A DNA stretch of 38,313 nucleotides from Kiritimatiellaeota bacterium B1221 (GTDB lineage Bacteria > Verrucomicrobiota > Kiritimatiellia > SS1-B-03-39 > UBA6053): positions 1 to 38,313 of the forward strand of contig JARHXX010000036.1 in assembly GCA_029269125.1 (NCBI GenBank). Reading direction: 5' to 3'. The first letter of the stretch is position 1. Every line of letters starts with the position of its first letter. The notes beneath the pieces are model-generated. The model was given only the letters and a program-made list of their open reading frames with translations, was not told where the DNA came from and ran no database searches. A program made the position numbers and the translations under genes. Positions 17,521-26,019 of this stretch are shown here, in pieces.

Positions 17521-19221
17521 TTAAACCGCTTCATCCGCATCGTCACTGACCCGCAACACTTCTTCGATTGTGGTGGTGCCGTTCAGGACTTTAGACCAGC
17601 CATCATCACGGAGCGGGGTCATCCCCTGCTTCACCGCGGTGGCTTTAATGCGGCTGGCCGGATCCCGGGCAATAATATGCTGACGAATGTCATCACTCAC
17701 GGTCAGAATTTCGTAAATCCCGGTTCGCCCCCGATAGCCGGTATTCCGACAGGCTTCACAGCCGCCGGCTTTATAAATCGTGTCCATCCCCTCCACCGGA
17801 AATTGAATATCCTTCAGATATCCCTCATCATAATCTGCCGCCACCTTGCAATCCTGACAAAGGGTCCGCACCAGACGTTGCGCAATCAGCGCTTCGATCG
17901 ATGATGCCACCAGAAAAGGCTCTACCCCCATATCCAACAAACGGGTAAATCCGCTGGCCGCGTCATTGGTATGCAAAGTACTAAATACCAAATGCCCCGT
18001 CAGCGCCGCTTGGACCGCAATCTCCGAAGTCTCCCGGTCCCGGATCTCCCCGATCATAATCACATCCGGATCCTGACGCAAAATATGCCGCAGCCCCACC
18101 GCAAAGGTCAGCCCAATCTCAGGCTTCATCTGAATTTGATTAATCCCCGGAATTTCGTACTCAATCGGATCCTCACAGGTTAAAATCCGTTTATCCACCG
18201 AATTGATGGTATTCAAATAAGTGTAAAGCGAAGTGGATTTTCCGGAACCCGTCGGCCCCGTCACCATCAAAATTCCGTGCGGACGGGAAATCAATTTCTC
18301 CAGTTTGGCTGCATCCTGGGGGGTGAGTCCAAGTTTCTCCATGCCCAATAAAGTGGACTGACGCATCAGCAGGCGCAAACTCACACTCTCCCCGTAAACC
18401 GTGGGCATAGTGGACACCCGGATATCAATATCCTCCCCGCGAATCCGCAGTCCGATACGCCCGTCCTGTGGCAAACGTTTTTCGGCAATATCCATATTCG
18501 ACATCACTTTCAGTCGGGAAATAATCGCGGCCTGGTAGCGTTTCAAACGCGCAGGAAGCGGAACCTGAACCAACACCCCGTCAATGCGGTAACGGATGCG
18601 TAGATCCTTTTCCATCGGCTCCATATGAATATCCGTGGCCCCCTCCTGATGCGCCTCCCAGATAATCTGATTCACAAATTTCACCACCGAAGCTTCTTCA
18701 TCCAATTCGTTGGGGTCCGCATCCAACAGCGCATCGATATCCTCCCCTCCATCCTCTTCCAGCATCTCTTCAATGGTTTCGCCCCCCACCCCGTAAAGTC
18801 GCTTAATTGCTTTTTCAATTTCAGCCAGGGGCGCCAATCCCAAACGGATGCGGTGCCCCGAAGACAACTGCAAAGCCTCCACCAAACCCGGGCGGAAAGG
18901 ATCCCGGGTGGCCACCCGCAAACTCCCCTCCTCTACCGACAATGGGACAACTTTATAATGATACACAACTTTTGCGGGAAACAGCGCCAACACATCCGGC
19001 GCCGGCACCTCTTGACCCAGAGACACAAAAGTCAACGCCATGGCCGCAGCCAATTTCGGCAAAAAAGTTTCTTCGGAGAGTCCGGACACTTCCAAACAGC
19101 GATGGAGCAGATTCCCGCCCTCCTGCTCACGGGCATGAAGAATCGATGAAATTTCTTCAGGTTCAAAACAACCGGTTTGCTCTAAAATTCGTGCACTGCG
19201 CGTGGGAAGCTGTATCATCAT
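17521..19221 (-). CDS. gspE: GspE/PilB-family secretion or pilus assembly ATPase
   Basis: Hexameric cytoplasmic ATPase driving type II secretion or type IV pilus assembly; 566 residues. The N-terminal domain (about 1-150) is the GspE/MshE-N type. The ATPase core has Walker A GPTGSGKST (near 327), the Asp box ILTCEDPIEYEIPGINQ, Walker B DPDVIMIGEIRD and the His box LTGHLVFSTLHTNDA. A zinc-type C-x2-C pair (CQDC near 457, CEAC near 489) is intact and typical of GspE/PilB rather than the retraction ATPase PilT. It closes a three-gene operon, 11 bp after an exported protein. No GspF or GspG neighbours are present, so the choice between T2SS and T4P is open. Confidence 0.92.
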   Translation of the reverse strand: MMIQLPTRSARILEQTGCFEPEEISSILHAREQEGGNLLHRCLEVSGLSEETFLPKLAAAMALTFVSLGQEVPAPDVLALFPAKVVYHYKVVPLSVEEGSLRVATRDPFRPGLVEALQLSSGHRIRLGLAPLAEIEKAIKRLYGVGGETIEEMLEEDGGEDIDALLDADPNELDEEASVVKFVNQIIWEAHQEGATDIHMEPMEKDLRIRYRIDGVLVQVPLPARLKRYQAAIISRLKVMSNMDIAEKRLPQDGRIGLRIRGEDIDIRVSTMPTVYGESVSLRLLMRQSTLLGMEKLGLTPQDAAKLEKLISRPHGILMVTGPTGSGKSTSLYTYLNTINSVDKRILTCEDPIEYEIPGINQIQMKPEIGLTFAVGLRHILRQDPDVIMIGEIRDRETSEIAVQAALTGHLVFSTLHTNDAASGFTRLLDMGVEPFLVASSIEALIAQRLVRTLCQDCKVAADYDEGYLKDIQFPVEGMDTIYKAGGCEACRNTGYRGRTGIYEILTVSDDIRQHIIARDPASRIKATAVKQGMTPLRDDGWSKVLNGTTTIEEVLRVSDDADEAV

Positions 19222-19232
19222 TTACTCCAAAC

Positions 19233-19919
19233 TTACTGAGGGGGCAGAATGCCTTCATTCACCAATTGACTGTCCATTTTAGGAGTAAGCGGAATAGGCA
19301 ATGGGGGTTTCCCCGTGCGAATCGCATCCATTTGCTGCTCTTCCAGATGCGCCTGTAACTCCTCTCGCGTTTTAAATTCACGCACCTGAGGCTGCGCAGT
19401 GGGCACGGTGACAGGTGCCCGCGGACGTACGGAACTGGGCTGGAAATTTCGGGGGGAGCTGATACGGGTGGAACTCCCCCGACCACCACGTCCCGAAGAA
19501 TTTTCCGGAGAAGATGCCGGTTGGGCAGCGGGACCTGACTCTATGCGGAAATGGGATTCGGAGCCTTGATAGCGAATCACCGCCGTTCCCTGCATATAAT
19601 CTCCGGAAACCAACTGAAAATGATTCTGGGGAAAAGCTTCCTCTCCCTCGATCAGCAGAATGGAGGACTGGTCTTTCAGGCTTTGCAATCCCACCCTTAG
19701 TTTATCCTCATCCTGGGTAATCATGGTCATCCGGTAATCCCGGGACCAGGAAGGAGCCGCCACGGTCACCGGTGCGCGGCTTACCTCTAAGGGCATGGTT
19801 TTTTCAACTCCCAGTAACTGCTTGTCCAAAATCAACTGATACGGACCCAAATCCGCAGCCTGCATGCAACGGGATAAAGTAATGAAAAAGAGAAAAGCTG
19901 AAAAGGAGATCTTCATCAA
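19233..19919 (-). CDS. Exported protein, paralogue of its upstream neighbour, gspE-linked
   Basis: 228 residues, family not recognised. The N-terminus (ISFSAFLFFITLSRCMQA) is a signal peptide. The core DLGPYQLILDKQLLGVEK, then RMTMITQDEDKLRVGLQSL and GDYMQGTAVIRYQGSE, is shared with the protein at 19994-20512. A Ser/Pro/Arg-rich linker (about 130-175) leads to a distinct C-terminal segment with REELQAHLEEQQMDAIRTGK. Its stop lies 11 bp before gspE. A role as a periplasmic component of the secretion/pilus machine, comparable in position to GspC or PilP, is inference from context only. Confidence 0.75.
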   Translation of the reverse strand: MMKISFSAFLFFITLSRCMQAADLGPYQLILDKQLLGVEKTMPLEVSRAPVTVAAPSWSRDYRMTMITQDEDKLRVGLQSLKDQSSILLIEGEEAFPQNHFQLVSGDYMQGTAVIRYQGSESHFRIESGPAAQPASSPENSSGRGGRGSSTRISSPRNFQPSSVRPRAPVTVPTAQPQVREFKTREELQAHLEEQQMDAIRTGKPPLPIPLTPKMDSQLVNEGILPPQ

Positions 19920-19993
19920 AAAACTATAAGTCCCAACACCTGTCCGGTCAATGCCAATTCACCCCGGGCAAATTGAGGCGAACCGCTGACAAC

Positions 19994-20512
19994 TCAGGGA
20001 CGGGGCCGGGTATTCGAGTTGCGGCGTACCATGCGCCGTTCCCGCAATACAGATATGGGAGGTGTTACCGCCGCCGCGGTTGGGACTTCTTGGATACCAC
20101 GGCTGACGGGGGGGGCGCCCGCTTGCAACGAAAATTGATGCTCGGTTCCCTGATACCGTATCACAGCTGATCCGTTTTCATAATCCCCGGATAACAATTC
20201 AAACCTGGACCATTCAGAAGACTCCCCTTCCACCAATAAATAAGCGGCATTGTCATTTAAGCTTTGCAGCCCCACCCGTAAACCCGCGCTGTCCTGTGTG
20301 ATCATGGTCAGCCGGTACTCCTGCGCCCAGGAAGGTCGGGCCGCCGCCACTTTTGCTTGAGGCCTTGCATCAGGAACACGCTGTTCCACGCCGAGGAGTT
20401 GTTTGTCCAGAATCAGCTGATAAGGTCCCAACTCTTCTGCCATCCCCCGGTTCAAAATAAGAATACACCCCAGACCCAACGGTTTCAGCCAAAATTTTTT
20501 ACCTTTCATCAT
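19994..20512 (-). CDS. Exported protein, tandem paralogue, first gene of the gspE operon
   Basis: 172 residues, family not recognised. The hydrophobic N-terminus FWLKPLGLGCILIL is a signal peptide or anchor. ELGPYQLILDKQLLGVEQ, then YRLTMITQDSAGLRVGLQSL and GDYENGSAVIRYQGTE, duplicates the core of the next gene, so the two arose by tandem duplication. It lacks the C-terminal extension of its sister and ends in a basic tail (RRMVRRNSNTRPRP). The gap to the next gene is 74 bp. A candidate promoter lies just upstream. Confidence 0.75.
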   Translation of the reverse strand: MMKGKKFWLKPLGLGCILILNRGMAEELGPYQLILDKQLLGVEQRVPDARPQAKVAAARPSWAQEYRLTMITQDSAGLRVGLQSLNDNAAYLLVEGESSEWSRFELLSGDYENGSAVIRYQGTEHQFSLQAGAPPVSRGIQEVPTAAAVTPPISVLRERRMVRRNSNTRPRP

Positions 20513-20542
20513 GCGGTGTCCATCACAACCGATTCACGGTTT

Positions 20543-20571
20543 AATGTACAGAAAATGTTTGGGAATTCCAA
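20543..20571 (-). promoter_or_regulatory. Candidate sigma-70-type promoter for the gspE operon
   Basis: On the minus strand TTGGAA and TACATT are separated by 17 bp, each matching four of six consensus positions. It lies about 30 bp upstream of the first ATG of the operon. This is prediction by eye only. Confidence 0.38.
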
Positions 20572-20585
20572 CAAAACGAAAACCG

Positions 20586-20625
20586 TGCAAAGGAAGCTGC
20601 TATGCACATAACAGCTTCCTTTGCA
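20586..20625 (-). terminator. Strong hairpin terminator after the first tandem beta-helix gene
   Basis: TGCAAAGGAAGCTG and CAGCTTCCTTTGCA form a perfect 14-bp stem around a 12-nt loop. It starts 38 bp past the stop of the gene at 20663-22951. On the minus strand it is followed by a T-rich stretch (CGGTTTTCGTTTTG). It separates that gene from the gspE operon. Confidence 0.8.
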
Positions 20626-20662
20626 GGAACTTTCCTTCGTAAACACTCAGGAAAGCACGGAC

Positions 20663-22951
20663 TCATTCATTTTCATAGATGCGTATATCCGAAAAGGTTA
20701 CATCACAATTTTCATTGGCATCATCGTCACCGATAAAGGTCAGGTACGTCATGCTTCCGGTAAATACCGTTCCGACAGGAATCAAATACGTCACGGGACC
20801 GGATCCGGCAGTGTAAGCCGTGCCCACCGGAACAAATGAGGCATGGGTTTGACTCCCGGCAATTTTGATATTGGTGGCACCGGTGGCATAATTGTTATCC
20901 GAATCCAGGCCAATACAAAACAACTCGCCTACATCCGATGCGTCCACAGTGACTTCAATCACCGTATTCGCAGTCACGGTATACGCGTATGCATATTTTC
21001 TCCACGTATTTCCACTGAGGTGAATCGCGGTATCCGAAGCCTCCAGGGTCATCCCTCCGGAGGTGGACTGAGACGAATAATCCGAAAAGTTCCCGGCATC
21101 AAAAACCAATACCGGTTCCACAGGATCATCCACATATTCCACTTCCAGCGTCGGCTCATTTCCCGTACTCTCCCGACTGTAAAACGACACCAGCTTGTTG
21201 GTGTTTGTGGGTTGCACCAACGCAAAGGAAACCACGCCGTCATTCGCATATTCCGATTGAACATAAGCGGTCACATCGATTTCATAGGTTTCATCCACCG
21301 TTCCGGCATCGATCGTCGCAATGGTGCTCCCCACAGTGGGACGGTTGTTCCAGGTAACCGAGGATTCACCCCAGCTGTCATCATTGAGCATGCGGACTTC
21401 CACCCAGCGAGAACCGGAACCTTCTCCACCAATCGCTTTCACTTTCAGCTTCAGGGTCGCAGAACTCATGTTCTCCGAAATCCCGGAAATTGGAAATCGG
21501 ACATAGCTGTTGCGGGTATATTCACTTGAGTTCACATGCTTCACCAGCATCTGCTCCACTGAACCATAATTGGTGGTGGGATTGTCATTATGCACATAAG
21601 CATCCGCTTCCGGAAGCACCCATTCGACCATGGGAACCCCCGCATCAAAATAATACCCTTTGGTGTCGCCGTAGGTCTGACTGTTTAAATCAGTGCCAGT
21701 GCCATCCCAGGCGATGCTGGCATTCACAAAATCAGGATCCACGCCGCTGCCGGGCCGATAGGTCACCGTTCCGGCTCCTAAGGTAATCGAACCCGAAGTG
21801 AATCCGCCACCTGCACCGGTGAATGCCAGGATACTATCGGTAAGCGTCAGGTTCCCGGAACCCTCTTCATGAGCAGCCGTGCCTGCATCCGCGTAAAAGG
21901 TGAAATGGCTCAAAGTCGCGGTGCCGTTTTTGGTCCAGGCCCCCGCCCCGCCATATCCTCCAGTGGGATTTCCATTTGAGCGGCGATATGGTGCGACCGC
22001 CACACAATTCTCGGCCGAAGAGTTCCCCCAAAACCGAAAACCTCTATAATTAAGAACTGACACGCAATCCACCAGAGTCGCAACCGGTTTCAGATCAAAT
22101 CCGCCATCTTCATTGTTGATCGCAAGGCAGTTTTCAAAACTCACACCGGTGGTGGTGTTCTCCACCACAAACCCGTCACCATTCCAGTAACTGATTCCCT
22201 GGTTGTTTCGCCGATTGTTCGCAGCCACACAATCCACAAATGAAATATTGCTGTTGGCACCATTGTTGTAGAGCACAAATCCGAAAGGAAAAGGCTCCGA
22301 GTAATCCCACCAGCTGGCATCATCACCCGTTAAATCAGCAACACAATTTTCAAACACCACGTTGTCACATCCGCGGTCGAGGCGGAACCCCTGCTTGGTG
22401 TAAGCGGTCACCAGCACATTATCAAAACGGGAATCATCCAGGTAACTCAGGTACACCCCATGTCGCACATCATGGATATACAGGTCTTTAAATTGATAAT
22501 GTGACGGACGGGCACTGGTACTGTTTTTGACCGCGTATTGCACGCCACTGAGTTCCAGATTTTCCACATGCCAGTAATTTCCGGCCACATTGACGATTTG
22601 CCACTGGCCGCTGTCCGGATTGCTCCGATACCAATTACCACTCCCACTAAAATGCGGCACCCCCGATCCGGTATCGACGCCGATCACACTTTTCCATGCC
22701 CCGGCCGTTCCACTGGATGTTAAACTTAAGGAACTGGATCCATAATTTCCCGAGCCGAGAAACAGGCTGTCTCCCGCCCCCATCGTGGTGTTGAGGGTCG
22801 TACCCAACGCACTTTTCGCCAAAGCATTTTCCCAGTTACTTCCATCCTGCGCACCCGCACCGGATGGGGTCATATAATATTCTGTTGCGAGTAATCTCGT
22901 AGAGAGAAGAAAGAACAGATTGCCAAATACAGCAAAGGCTTTCATTTTCAT
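20663..22951 (-). CDS. Secreted beta-helix protein with DNRLRE/CBM96-like middle module
   Basis: 762 residues with a signal peptide (AFAVFGNLFFLLSTRLLA). Residues about 25-437 form a right-handed beta-helix with repeated coils (HYQFKDLYIHDV, SRFDNVLVTAY, NVVFENCVADL, NISFVDCVAANN). Residues about 440-610 resemble the DNRLRE/CBM96 carbohydrate-binding fold (ADAYVHNDNPTTNYGS, SYVRFPISGI, SWGESSVTWNNRP). Residues about 612-762 form a jelly-roll-like module containing HLSGNTWRKYAYAYTVTANT and GELFCIGLDSDNNYATG. AGGA precedes the start. It is the tandem paralogue of 23190-25622. The function is probably glycan binding or degradation; no catalytic residues are assigned. Confidence 0.85.
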   Translation of the reverse strand: MKMKAFAVFGNLFFLLSTRLLATEYYMTPSGAGAQDGSNWENALAKSALGTTLNTTMGAGDSLFLGSGNYGSSSLSLTSSGTAGAWKSVIGVDTGSGVPHFSGSGNWYRSNPDSGQWQIVNVAGNYWHVENLELSGVQYAVKNSTSARPSHYQFKDLYIHDVRHGVYLSYLDDSRFDNVLVTAYTKQGFRLDRGCDNVVFENCVADLTGDDASWWDYSEPFPFGFVLYNNGANSNISFVDCVAANNRRNNQGISYWNGDGFVVENTTTGVSFENCLAINNEDGGFDLKPVATLVDCVSVLNYRGFRFWGNSSAENCVAVAPYRRSNGNPTGGYGGAGAWTKNGTATLSHFTFYADAGTAAHEEGSGNLTLTDSILAFTGAGGGFTSGSITLGAGTVTYRPGSGVDPDFVNASIAWDGTGTDLNSQTYGDTKGYYFDAGVPMVEWVLPEADAYVHNDNPTTNYGSVEQMLVKHVNSSEYTRNSYVRFPISGISENMSSATLKLKVKAIGGEGSGSRWVEVRMLNDDSWGESSVTWNNRPTVGSTIATIDAGTVDETYEIDVTAYVQSEYANDGVVSFALVQPTNTNKLVSFYSRESTGNEPTLEVEYVDDPVEPVLVFDAGNFSDYSSQSTSGGMTLEASDTAIHLSGNTWRKYAYAYTVTANTVIEVTVDASDVGELFCIGLDSDNNYATGATNIKIAGSQTHASFVPVGTAYTAGSGPVTYLIPVGTVFTGSMTYLTFIGDDDANENCDVTFSDIRIYENE

Positions 22952-23189
22952 TTTGTGTCCTGGGTTTGGGGTTGTTTGTCTTGGAATCTTCCAAAAGATA
23001 CTGCGTAGATGCTTTTGAATGATTTTGGGTTGATTTAAGAAAGTTGGAATAAATTTGTGCTGATCCTTCGCAGCATACGGATTCGATTTTATGTATGGAT
23101 CAATGGAGCGAGGAAGCGGGCAGCCGTCGGGTACACCGATCTCTCACGCGCATGTTCGATCCACACATAACGGGGAGAAAAACGCTTCG
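22952..23189. other. Intergenic leader of the first tandem beta-helix gene
   Basis: 238 bp between the two paralogues. The part next to the start codon (22952-22976) carries a minus-strand leader ACAACCCCAAACCCAGGAC, nearly identical to that before the second paralogue (25623-25647). A GCGTAGAT-type motif is also shared further upstream. No gene is seen. Confidence 0.6.
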
Positions 23190-25622
23190 TCACTCTTCAT
23201 ATAAACGAATATCCGAAAAGGTGACGTCAATGTCTTCTCCTGCATCATCATCACCGACAAACGTCAGATACGTCATATTGCCAGTAAATACACTGCCGAT
23301 GGGAATGATATACGTAACCGGTCCTGCCCCTGCGGTATAGGGACTGCCGACAGACACAAATGAGGCATGTGATTGACTCCCGGCAAATTTCACATGTGTG
23401 GTGCCGGTCGCATAATCGTTATCCGAATCCAGTCCTATACACATCAACTCACCGACATCCGAAGCCTCAACCGTCACTTCCATCATGGTATTTGCAGTGA
23501 CCGTGTAACTGAAGGGATATTTTCTCCAAGTGTTGCCGGTCAGATGAACCGCGGTATCCGCCGCCTCCAGGCTCATCCCGCCGGCCGTACTTTGACCTGC
23601 GTAATCCGTAAAGCTCCCCGCATCAAACATCAGCACTGGTTCAGATTTTTCGATGATCTGAAATCCGGACAAGCCCGCTCGCCTTCCCACCCCGGTATCG
23701 GTTCGGATTCGGAAACTCTCCAAAGTCACATCCCGAAACACCACATATTCCTGACCATCAACCGCCGCACCCGAAGACAACGCAGTCGATTCTTCAAACG
23801 TGCCATCCCACACCCGGTCTGTGTCCCGCAGGTAAAGGATATCAGAAGCCGGAGACATATCCTGCCATCCCCCGGAACCGTCCGGCTCCTGAAGTTTCAG
23901 ATTCATCACATAAGGCGTAGCCCCCCCGGAGCTCACCCCGCCAAAATACACAACCACATCATAGGTGTCAAAAGGCACCTGGGTGGCTTGTATAATCCGA
24001 CCGTCTCCACTGCCACTGCTGCCTCGTTCTGAGGCCATCATCTTGGTATTCGGATCAGACGTGACGGGAGTGTTGTTCACATATCCAAAAGGCGATCCGC
24101 CAATGGTCAGGGTGACCCCGGTGGCATTCCCCAGATGATCCACGGCATCCGGAAGATTCACCGTGCTCCCCACAATCGAAGTTCCGGAAGCATCAATCCC
24201 AATATTATTCCAATGGCCCACCGCTTCCACCCCCGCCAGATCACCGGCCTCCAGCTTGTAAGCAGCACTGCCGGTAATATTTGCGCTAATGACGCCCGGC
24301 CCCGTCGCCCCGAAAGAATACCCTTTGGTTTCTCCATAAGTCAAACTGTCAAAATCCCCACCCAGGCCATCCCAGGCAATACCGGGGTTCACAAAGTCCG
24401 GGTCCACACCACTCCCCGGCCGATAGGTCACAGTGCCTGTTCCCAAAGTCACCGATCCCCCGGAGAAACTTCCCGCGGCTCCTGAAAAAGCCAGAATACT
24501 GTTGGTGAGCAGAATGCTTCCTGACCCTTCTTCATACACCGCGGTTCCGGCATCGGCATAAAAAGTGAAATGATGAAGGGTAATATTCCCATTTTTGGTC
24601 CAGACACCGTTGCCGCCATACCCTCCGAGCAGATTTCCATTCGAACGCCGGTAAGGCGCCACCGCAATACAATTCTCAATGGAACCGCCGTACCACAAAC
24701 GGAACCCACGGTAATTCAAAACCGACACACAATCCGTCAAGGTGGTGCTGGACGACTTCAGATCAAACCCGCCGTCATCGTTATTCATCGCCAAACAATT
24801 TTCAAAACTGACCCCCGACGCATTGGATTCCGTGACGAAACCATCTCCCTGCCAATACCCTTTGTTCTGATTATTCTGACGGTTATTCACCGAAACACAG
24901 TTGATAAACGAAATGTCTGAATGGCTCCCGGAACTGTGTAAAACAAATCCGAAAGGATACCCGTCCGAATAATCCCACCAGGAACTGTCCCCGTTCGTTA
25001 AGTCAGCCGTGCAATCCTCAAACACCACATGGTCCCCGCCACGATTCAGCCGGAATCCGTGTTTGGTGTATTCCGTAATCAAAACATTATCAAAACGGGA
25101 ATCGGAAAGATTGTTCAGATACACCCCGTGAAGCACATGATGAATATGAAGATTCGTAAACTGGCAGTGGGACGCGCTGTCCGCTGTATCATTGTGGATC
25201 GCATACTTCACACCACTCAGTTCAAGGTTCTCAACCGTCCAGTAATCTCCGCGTAATTTAATGACCCGCCACTGGTGAGCACTGCTATTCGGATTAATTC
25301 TGGACCAACTCCCGTCTCCACTGAAATGCGGCAGCCCTGCCCCCGTATCTACCCCGATAATACTTTTCCGCGCCAGTTCAGTTCCACTTGAACTTAATGT
25401 CAAAACGGCAGAACCATAATCTCCGGATCCCACATACAGCGTATCCCCTGCCCCCATCGTGGTGTTCAAAGTCGTATTCAGTGCACTTTTTGCCAACGCA
25501 TTGTCCCAGTCTGCCCCACTGAAAGCACCGGCACCAGACGGCGTGAGATAATATTCTGCAGCCTGAAGGGTACCGACAGCCAAAAAGAAAAAGGGTACGG
25601 CTACCTGAAGAATGAAGTTCAT
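23190..25622 (-). CDS. Secreted beta-helix protein, tandem paralogue with a different middle module
   Basis: 810 residues; signal peptide FILQVAVPFFFLAVGTLQAA. The beta-helix (about 25-437) parallels its neighbour almost block for block (EYYLTPSGAGAFSGADWDNA, SRFDNVLITEYTKHGFRLNR, VDPDFVNPGIAWDG). Residues about 437-659 are different: they contain AGDLAGVEAVGHWNNIGI and a beta-rich segment ending GVGRRAGLSGFQIIE, a type of domain seen in secreted PVC proteins. The last 150 residues again match the neighbour (TGNTWRKYPFSYTVTANTM). SD AGGA lies 7 nt before the ATG. The role is probably the same with another ligand (inference). Confidence 0.85.
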   Translation of the reverse strand: MNFILQVAVPFFFLAVGTLQAAEYYLTPSGAGAFSGADWDNALAKSALNTTLNTTMGAGDTLYVGSGDYGSAVLTLSSSGTELARKSIIGVDTGAGLPHFSGDGSWSRINPNSSAHQWRVIKLRGDYWTVENLELSGVKYAIHNDTADSASHCQFTNLHIHHVLHGVYLNNLSDSRFDNVLITEYTKHGFRLNRGGDHVVFEDCTADLTNGDSSWWDYSDGYPFGFVLHSSGSHSDISFINCVSVNNRQNNQNKGYWQGDGFVTESNASGVSFENCLAMNNDDGGFDLKSSSTTLTDCVSVLNYRGFRLWYGGSIENCIAVAPYRRSNGNLLGGYGGNGVWTKNGNITLHHFTFYADAGTAVYEEGSGSILLTNSILAFSGAAGSFSGGSVTLGTGTVTYRPGSGVDPDFVNPGIAWDGLGGDFDSLTYGETKGYSFGATGPGVISANITGSAAYKLEAGDLAGVEAVGHWNNIGIDASGTSIVGSTVNLPDAVDHLGNATGVTLTIGGSPFGYVNNTPVTSDPNTKMMASERGSSGSGDGRIIQATQVPFDTYDVVVYFGGVSSGGATPYVMNLKLQEPDGSGGWQDMSPASDILYLRDTDRVWDGTFEESTALSSGAAVDGQEYVVFRDVTLESFRIRTDTGVGRRAGLSGFQIIEKSEPVLMFDAGSFTDYAGQSTAGGMSLEAADTAVHLTGNTWRKYPFSYTVTANTMMEVTVEASDVGELMCIGLDSDNDYATGTTHVKFAGSQSHASFVSVGSPYTAGAGPVTYIIPIGSVFTGNMTYLTFVGDDDAGEDIDVTFSDIRLYEE

Positions 25623-26019
25623 CTGTGAGTCCTGGGTTGGGGTTGTCTATCAAATCCACGTCAATCGCTTCTACGTAGATCCTAATCAGAAATACCCTAT
25701 GGAGGTGAATTCACGCAAGAGAAAAATTTTCCACCCACGGAAAAACTTCATTTGAGTTCTCCCTTCCCCGCGCCTTCGCAAGCTTTTAATATCTGACCCC
25801 TTAATTAAAGATCCCCCTGTCATTATTCACTCTAATCCAGACGGGGCCTTTTGAGACAGGCAGGATTTAACGGTCGATAACGGTGAGGCTTTTTTGAATA
25901 AAAAAATTTTCATCCCAAAATCCCGAATTTCCTGAACCCGATAAAATCGGGAATTTTATATACTGCAAGATAATCTCTGAAACAGGCGTATCCAAAATGA
26001 AGGATACGCCCTCCCCGAA
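25623..26019. other. Intergenic region between a beta-helix gene and the GH125 gene
   Basis: About 400 bp, AT-rich. It carries the conserved leader of the beta-helix gene (25623-25647), presumably its promoter, a short hairpin CCCGAT-AAA-ATCGGG (25937-25951) followed on the plus strand by AATTTTATATA, and the GH125 terminator hairpin. No coding sequence is recognised. Confidence 0.55.
25985..26010 (-). terminator. Hairpin terminator after the GH125 gene
   Basis: GGCGTATCC and GGATACGCC form a perfect 9-bp stem with an 8-nt loop, 9 bp beyond the stop codon of the GH125 gene. On the minus strand a short TGTTTC follows, so the U-run is weak, but position and stem strength favour a terminator. 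Confidence 0.65.

Noticed and set aside
18625..19358. Plus-strand frames antisense to the gspE gene and its neighbour
   Set aside because: The GspE motifs are complete on the minus strand; the antisense translations are basic, Pro/Gln-rich and have no ribosome binding site.
20843..21529. Open frame of 228 codons antisense to the first tandem beta-helix gene
   Set aside because: His/Arg/Ile-rich shadow of the repeat-containing gene; a similar shadow occurs under its paralogue, as expected from sequence duplication rather than coding.
23092..23167. Inverted repeat TGTATGGATC / GATCCACACA between the tandem paralogues
   Set aside because: Arms are 10 bp with one wobble and a loop of about 56 bases, no T-run follows; not convincing as a terminator or element end.
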